Source: an uncultured Austwickia sp. (lineage in GTDB: Bacteria; Actinomycetota; Actinomycetes; Actinomycetales; Dermatophilaceae). Taken from it: DNA of 7,223 bases. A model generated the notes under the pieces. It saw only the letters and a program-made list of their open reading frames with translations, had not been told where the DNA came from and did not search any database. Position numbers and translations under genes: made by a program. Positions within the stretch are counted from its first letter, which is position 1; the number at the start of each line of letters is the position of its first letter. Of this stretch, positions 5,825-7,223 are shown in pieces. The stretch covers positions 1-7,223 of the forward strand of contig CAKUSI010000180.1 in NCBI GenBank assembly GCA_934678955.1, written 5' to 3'.

Positions 5825-6421
5825 TTGAAACTCCGAACATTCTTCGTTATCCCTGCAATCCTCACGGCTGGCTTAGTCTTGGCCGGATGCACGACTGGTT
5901 CCGGCGAGCCCGCGCCCCCGCAATCGTCCACCTCGTCATCCGTGACTGAGGACTTCAACTCCGCTGACGTGATGTTCGCGCAGATGATGGTGCCTCACCA
6001 CGTACAGGCCGTAGAGATGTCCGACGTGATCCTCGCGAAGGAGGGGATCGATCCTCGGGTCATCACCCTCGCCGAAGAGATCAAGGCGGCGCAACAGCCT
6101 GAAATCGACGCGCTCAATGGCATGCTCGAATCGTGGGGGATGCCACAGGCCCCGACGGACGGCATGGATATGGGGCATGGCAGCCACATGGACGGCATGA
6201 TGACCGAGGAAGACATGGCCGCACTCGACGCCGCGACAGGTACGGAAGCAAGCCGCCTGTTCCTTGAGCAGATGATCGTTCACCACGAGGGGGCAGTGGA
6301 AATGGCGCAACTTCAGGTTGATTCCGGGGTGAACCCCGATGCGGTGGTCATGGCACAGGCCATCATCGATGCTCAGAATGTCGAGATCGAGACCATGCGC
6401 GAGATCCTCCAGAGCCTGTAG
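5825..6421 (+). CDS. DUF305 family copper-associated lipoprotein
   Basis: A 198-residue lipoprotein: signal peptide MKLRTFFVIPAILTAG then lipobox LAGC (Cys22), anchoring it outside the membrane. It has the two DUF305 helical hairpins with His-His pairs, MFAQMMVPHHVQAVEM (50-65; His58-59) and LEQMIVHHEGAVEM (147-160; His153-154). They are joined by a Met/His-rich linker MDMGHGSHMDGMM (114-126). Members such as cyanobacterial CopM bind copper and aid copper tolerance, so periplasm-side copper binding is the likely job. TTG at 5825 is chosen because it places the signal peptide at the N-terminus and follows GGAA at a workable distance; the in-frame GTG at 5762 would add 21 odd residues and run through the candidate -10. 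Seventy-nine bases separate it from the DUF6153 gene. Confidence 0.9.
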   Translation: MKLRTFFVIPAILTAGLVLAGCTTGSGEPAPPQSSTSSSVTEDFNSADVMFAQMMVPHHVQAVEMSDVILAKEGIDPRVITLAEEIKAAQQPEIDALNGMLESWGMPQAPTDGMDMGHGSHMDGMMTEEDMAALDAATGTEASRLFLEQMIVHHEGAVEMAQLQVDSGVNPDAVVMAQAIIDAQNVEIETMREILQSL

Positions 6422-6467
6422 CTCCCTGCTCGGTACGGGCGACGCTGCTTCCAGCTACGCACGCACC

Positions 6468-6491
6468 GAAGCCCACCCGGCTTTGCCTTTT
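6468..6491 (+). terminator. Candidate intrinsic terminator after the DUF305 gene
   Basis: AAGCC (6469-6473) pairs with GGCTT (6479-6483) around a 5-nt loop, with a G-T pair possible outside; TGCCTTTT follows. The stem is short, so termination may be partial, letting some transcription pass into cueP. Confidence 0.35.
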
Positions 6492-6528
6492 GCTGTGCTC
6501 CTTGTGGTCAACCCGCGAGGAGCACAGC
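6492..6528 (+). terminator. Strong hairpin between DUF305 and cueP genes (terminator, attenuator or operator)
   Basis: GCTGTGCTCCT (6492-6502) and AGGAGCACAGC (6518-6528) form a perfect 11-bp stem. Five more pairs (two G-T) continue inward to a 5-nt TCAAC loop, 16 pairs in all. It ends 24 bases before the cueP ATG. There is no T-run, so it may be a U-poor actinobacterial terminator, an mRNA-stabilising or attenuating element, or a DNA dyad for a regulator. The structure is certain; the function is not. Confidence 0.6.
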
Positions 6529-6552
6529 CGGACCGCCTTTGAAGGACTTGAT

Positions 6553-7125
6553 ATGAAACGACCAACCATCCTCGCTACAGCTGCCGCACTCCTTGCCCTC
6601 GTGCTGGTCGGCTGTTCCGCCCCTGACACGAACCCTGACCCGGCTGGCGCCGATCTGCTCGCCGAGCACGGCCTCACTGACATGTCAGCGCCAGAAATCA
6701 TCGACACCCTCGACAGAATGTCCGTGAGCGATCGCCCCGCAGACTTGATCGCATCCGTGCAACCTGAAGCACTCGTTCTCACCGACAATGTTCGAGAAGT
6801 GACCATGGAGATGCCGGACGACGTCACCTACTTGTCAATCGCTCCATTCGTTGCGCAGACGCATGAGTGCTTCTTCCACAGCCTCACGACCTGCCGGGGC
6901 GAGCTGTCGGGACAGAACATCGAAATACGCATCGTTGACGACACAACCGGCGAAGTGATCGTCGCAGAGTCGACGACGACATTCGATAACGGATTCGCTG
7001 GATTCTGGGTTCCTCGTAATCTGCAGGGAACGATCGAAGTGACATACGACGGCCGATCCGGCACCACGCCGTTCTCTACCACAGGCGATGCGGCAACCTG
7101 CATCACAACGCTCCAGCTCACATGA
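6553..7125 (+). CDS. cueP: CueP-type copper-binding lipoprotein
   Basis: A 190-residue CueP family protein with a lipoprotein signal (MKRPTILATAAALLALVLVGC, lipobox Cys21), so tethered outside the membrane instead of free in a periplasm as in Salmonella. Family landmarks: LLAEHGLTDMSAPEIIDTLD (35-54), YLSIAPFV (93-100), the copper-site motif HECFFHSLTTCRGEL (104-118) with Cys106 and Cys114 in CX7C spacing, TTTFDNGFAGFWVPR (141-155), and ATCITTL with Cys183. All three conserved Cys are present. In Salmonella CueP binds periplasmic copper, supplies it to superoxide dismutase SodC and protects against copper. ATG at 6553 is chosen over the upstream in-frame GTG (6490) because GAAGGA lies about 6 bases before it and the signal peptide begins there. 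It follows a strong hairpin, so it may be regulated separately from the DUF305 gene. Confidence 0.92.
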   Translation: MKRPTILATAAALLALVLVGCSAPDTNPDPAGADLLAEHGLTDMSAPEIIDTLDRMSVSDRPADLIASVQPEALVLTDNVREVTMEMPDDVTYLSIAPFVAQTHECFFHSLTTCRGELSGQNIEIRIVDDTTGEVIVAESTTTFDNGFAGFWVPRNLQGTIEVTYDGRSGTTPFSTTGDAATCITTLQLT

Positions 7126-7223
7126 AACGACGTGCCGCCGCCTTATCGGCCACACCTCTCTCGCATCCATCGGGCCGACGTCTGAATCGCGACGTAGCCA
7201 GCCATAGACGGGAACTGCAATGA
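7122..7223 (+). CDS. Very short ORF overlapping cueP stop
   Basis: The ATG overlaps the cueP TGA as ATGA and the frame runs 33 codons (MKRRAAALSATPLSHPSGRR...) to a TGA at the last three bases. The peptide is basic and matches no family I recognise. The terminal ATGA (7220-7223) could itself be the start of the next gene, with GGGAA a few bases before it; the short ORF would then link cueP to that gene by translational coupling. It may equally be a chance frame. Confidence 0.3.
   Translation: MKRRAAALSATPLSHPSGRRLNRDVASHRRELQ

Noticed and set aside
1..7223. CRISPR arrays, tRNA or rRNA genes, transposase or integrase genes
   Set aside because: None seen: no regularly spaced repeats, no cloverleaf-like or rRNA sequence, and no transposase or recombinase motifs in any frame.

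Overview
The window looks like the chromosome of a high-GC Gram-positive bacterium, most likely an actinobacterium and perhaps a Microbacteriaceae-type relative. This is an inference. It rests on GC-rich third codon positions, GTG/TTG starts, lipoprotein signals and families (DUF6153, CueP-type lipoprotein, SHOCT protein, DUF305) that often occur together in actinobacteria.

Left part (1-2875, minus strand, very GC-rich) appears to be ordinary chromosome. A secreted lipocalin/AttH-like lipoprotein carries an inserted pair of GSGY repeats. It overlaps by 4 bases a GyrI-like domain gene that has an in-frame amber codon where the family normally has Trp, and no ATG/GTG/TTG at the expected start. 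Below it, a DEAD-box RNA helicase with a leader of roughly 170-200 nt runs off the left edge.

A 346-base gap (2876-3221) has no convincing gene. It holds an 8-bp inverted repeat about 40 bases apart, a possible minus-strand promoter and a short gene-like tail. GC content falls to the right of it, so it may be the edge of an acquired segment.

Right part (3222-7223) is an extracytoplasmic copper-handling cluster. A minus-strand pair (small SHOCT membrane protein, then a Tat-type multicopper oxidase, 4-base overlap) diverges from a plus-strand series: DUF6153 membrane protein, DUF305 His/Met-rich lipoprotein, CueP copper-binding lipoprotein, and a very short overlapping ORF at the right edge. 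The last four bases (ATGA) could start another gene. Every recognised protein here is predicted to act in or outside the membrane. No copper ATPase, copper chaperone or copper regulator is in the window, so these may lie beyond the right edge.

The divergent spacer (4931-5220) is the richest regulatory region. It holds a 7-bp-arm dyad placed on both sides' candidate promoter elements, a TACC-N7-GGTA palindrome resembling CsoR/RicR copper boxes, a small ORF starting MCNCCG that ends 3 bases before the DUF6153 start, and a palindrome that could mask the strong ribosome binding site of the SHOCT gene. A plausible but untested reading is a copper-induced envelope detoxification module: the oxidase converts Cu(I) to Cu(II), and the DUF305 and CueP lipoproteins bind copper at the outer face of the membrane.
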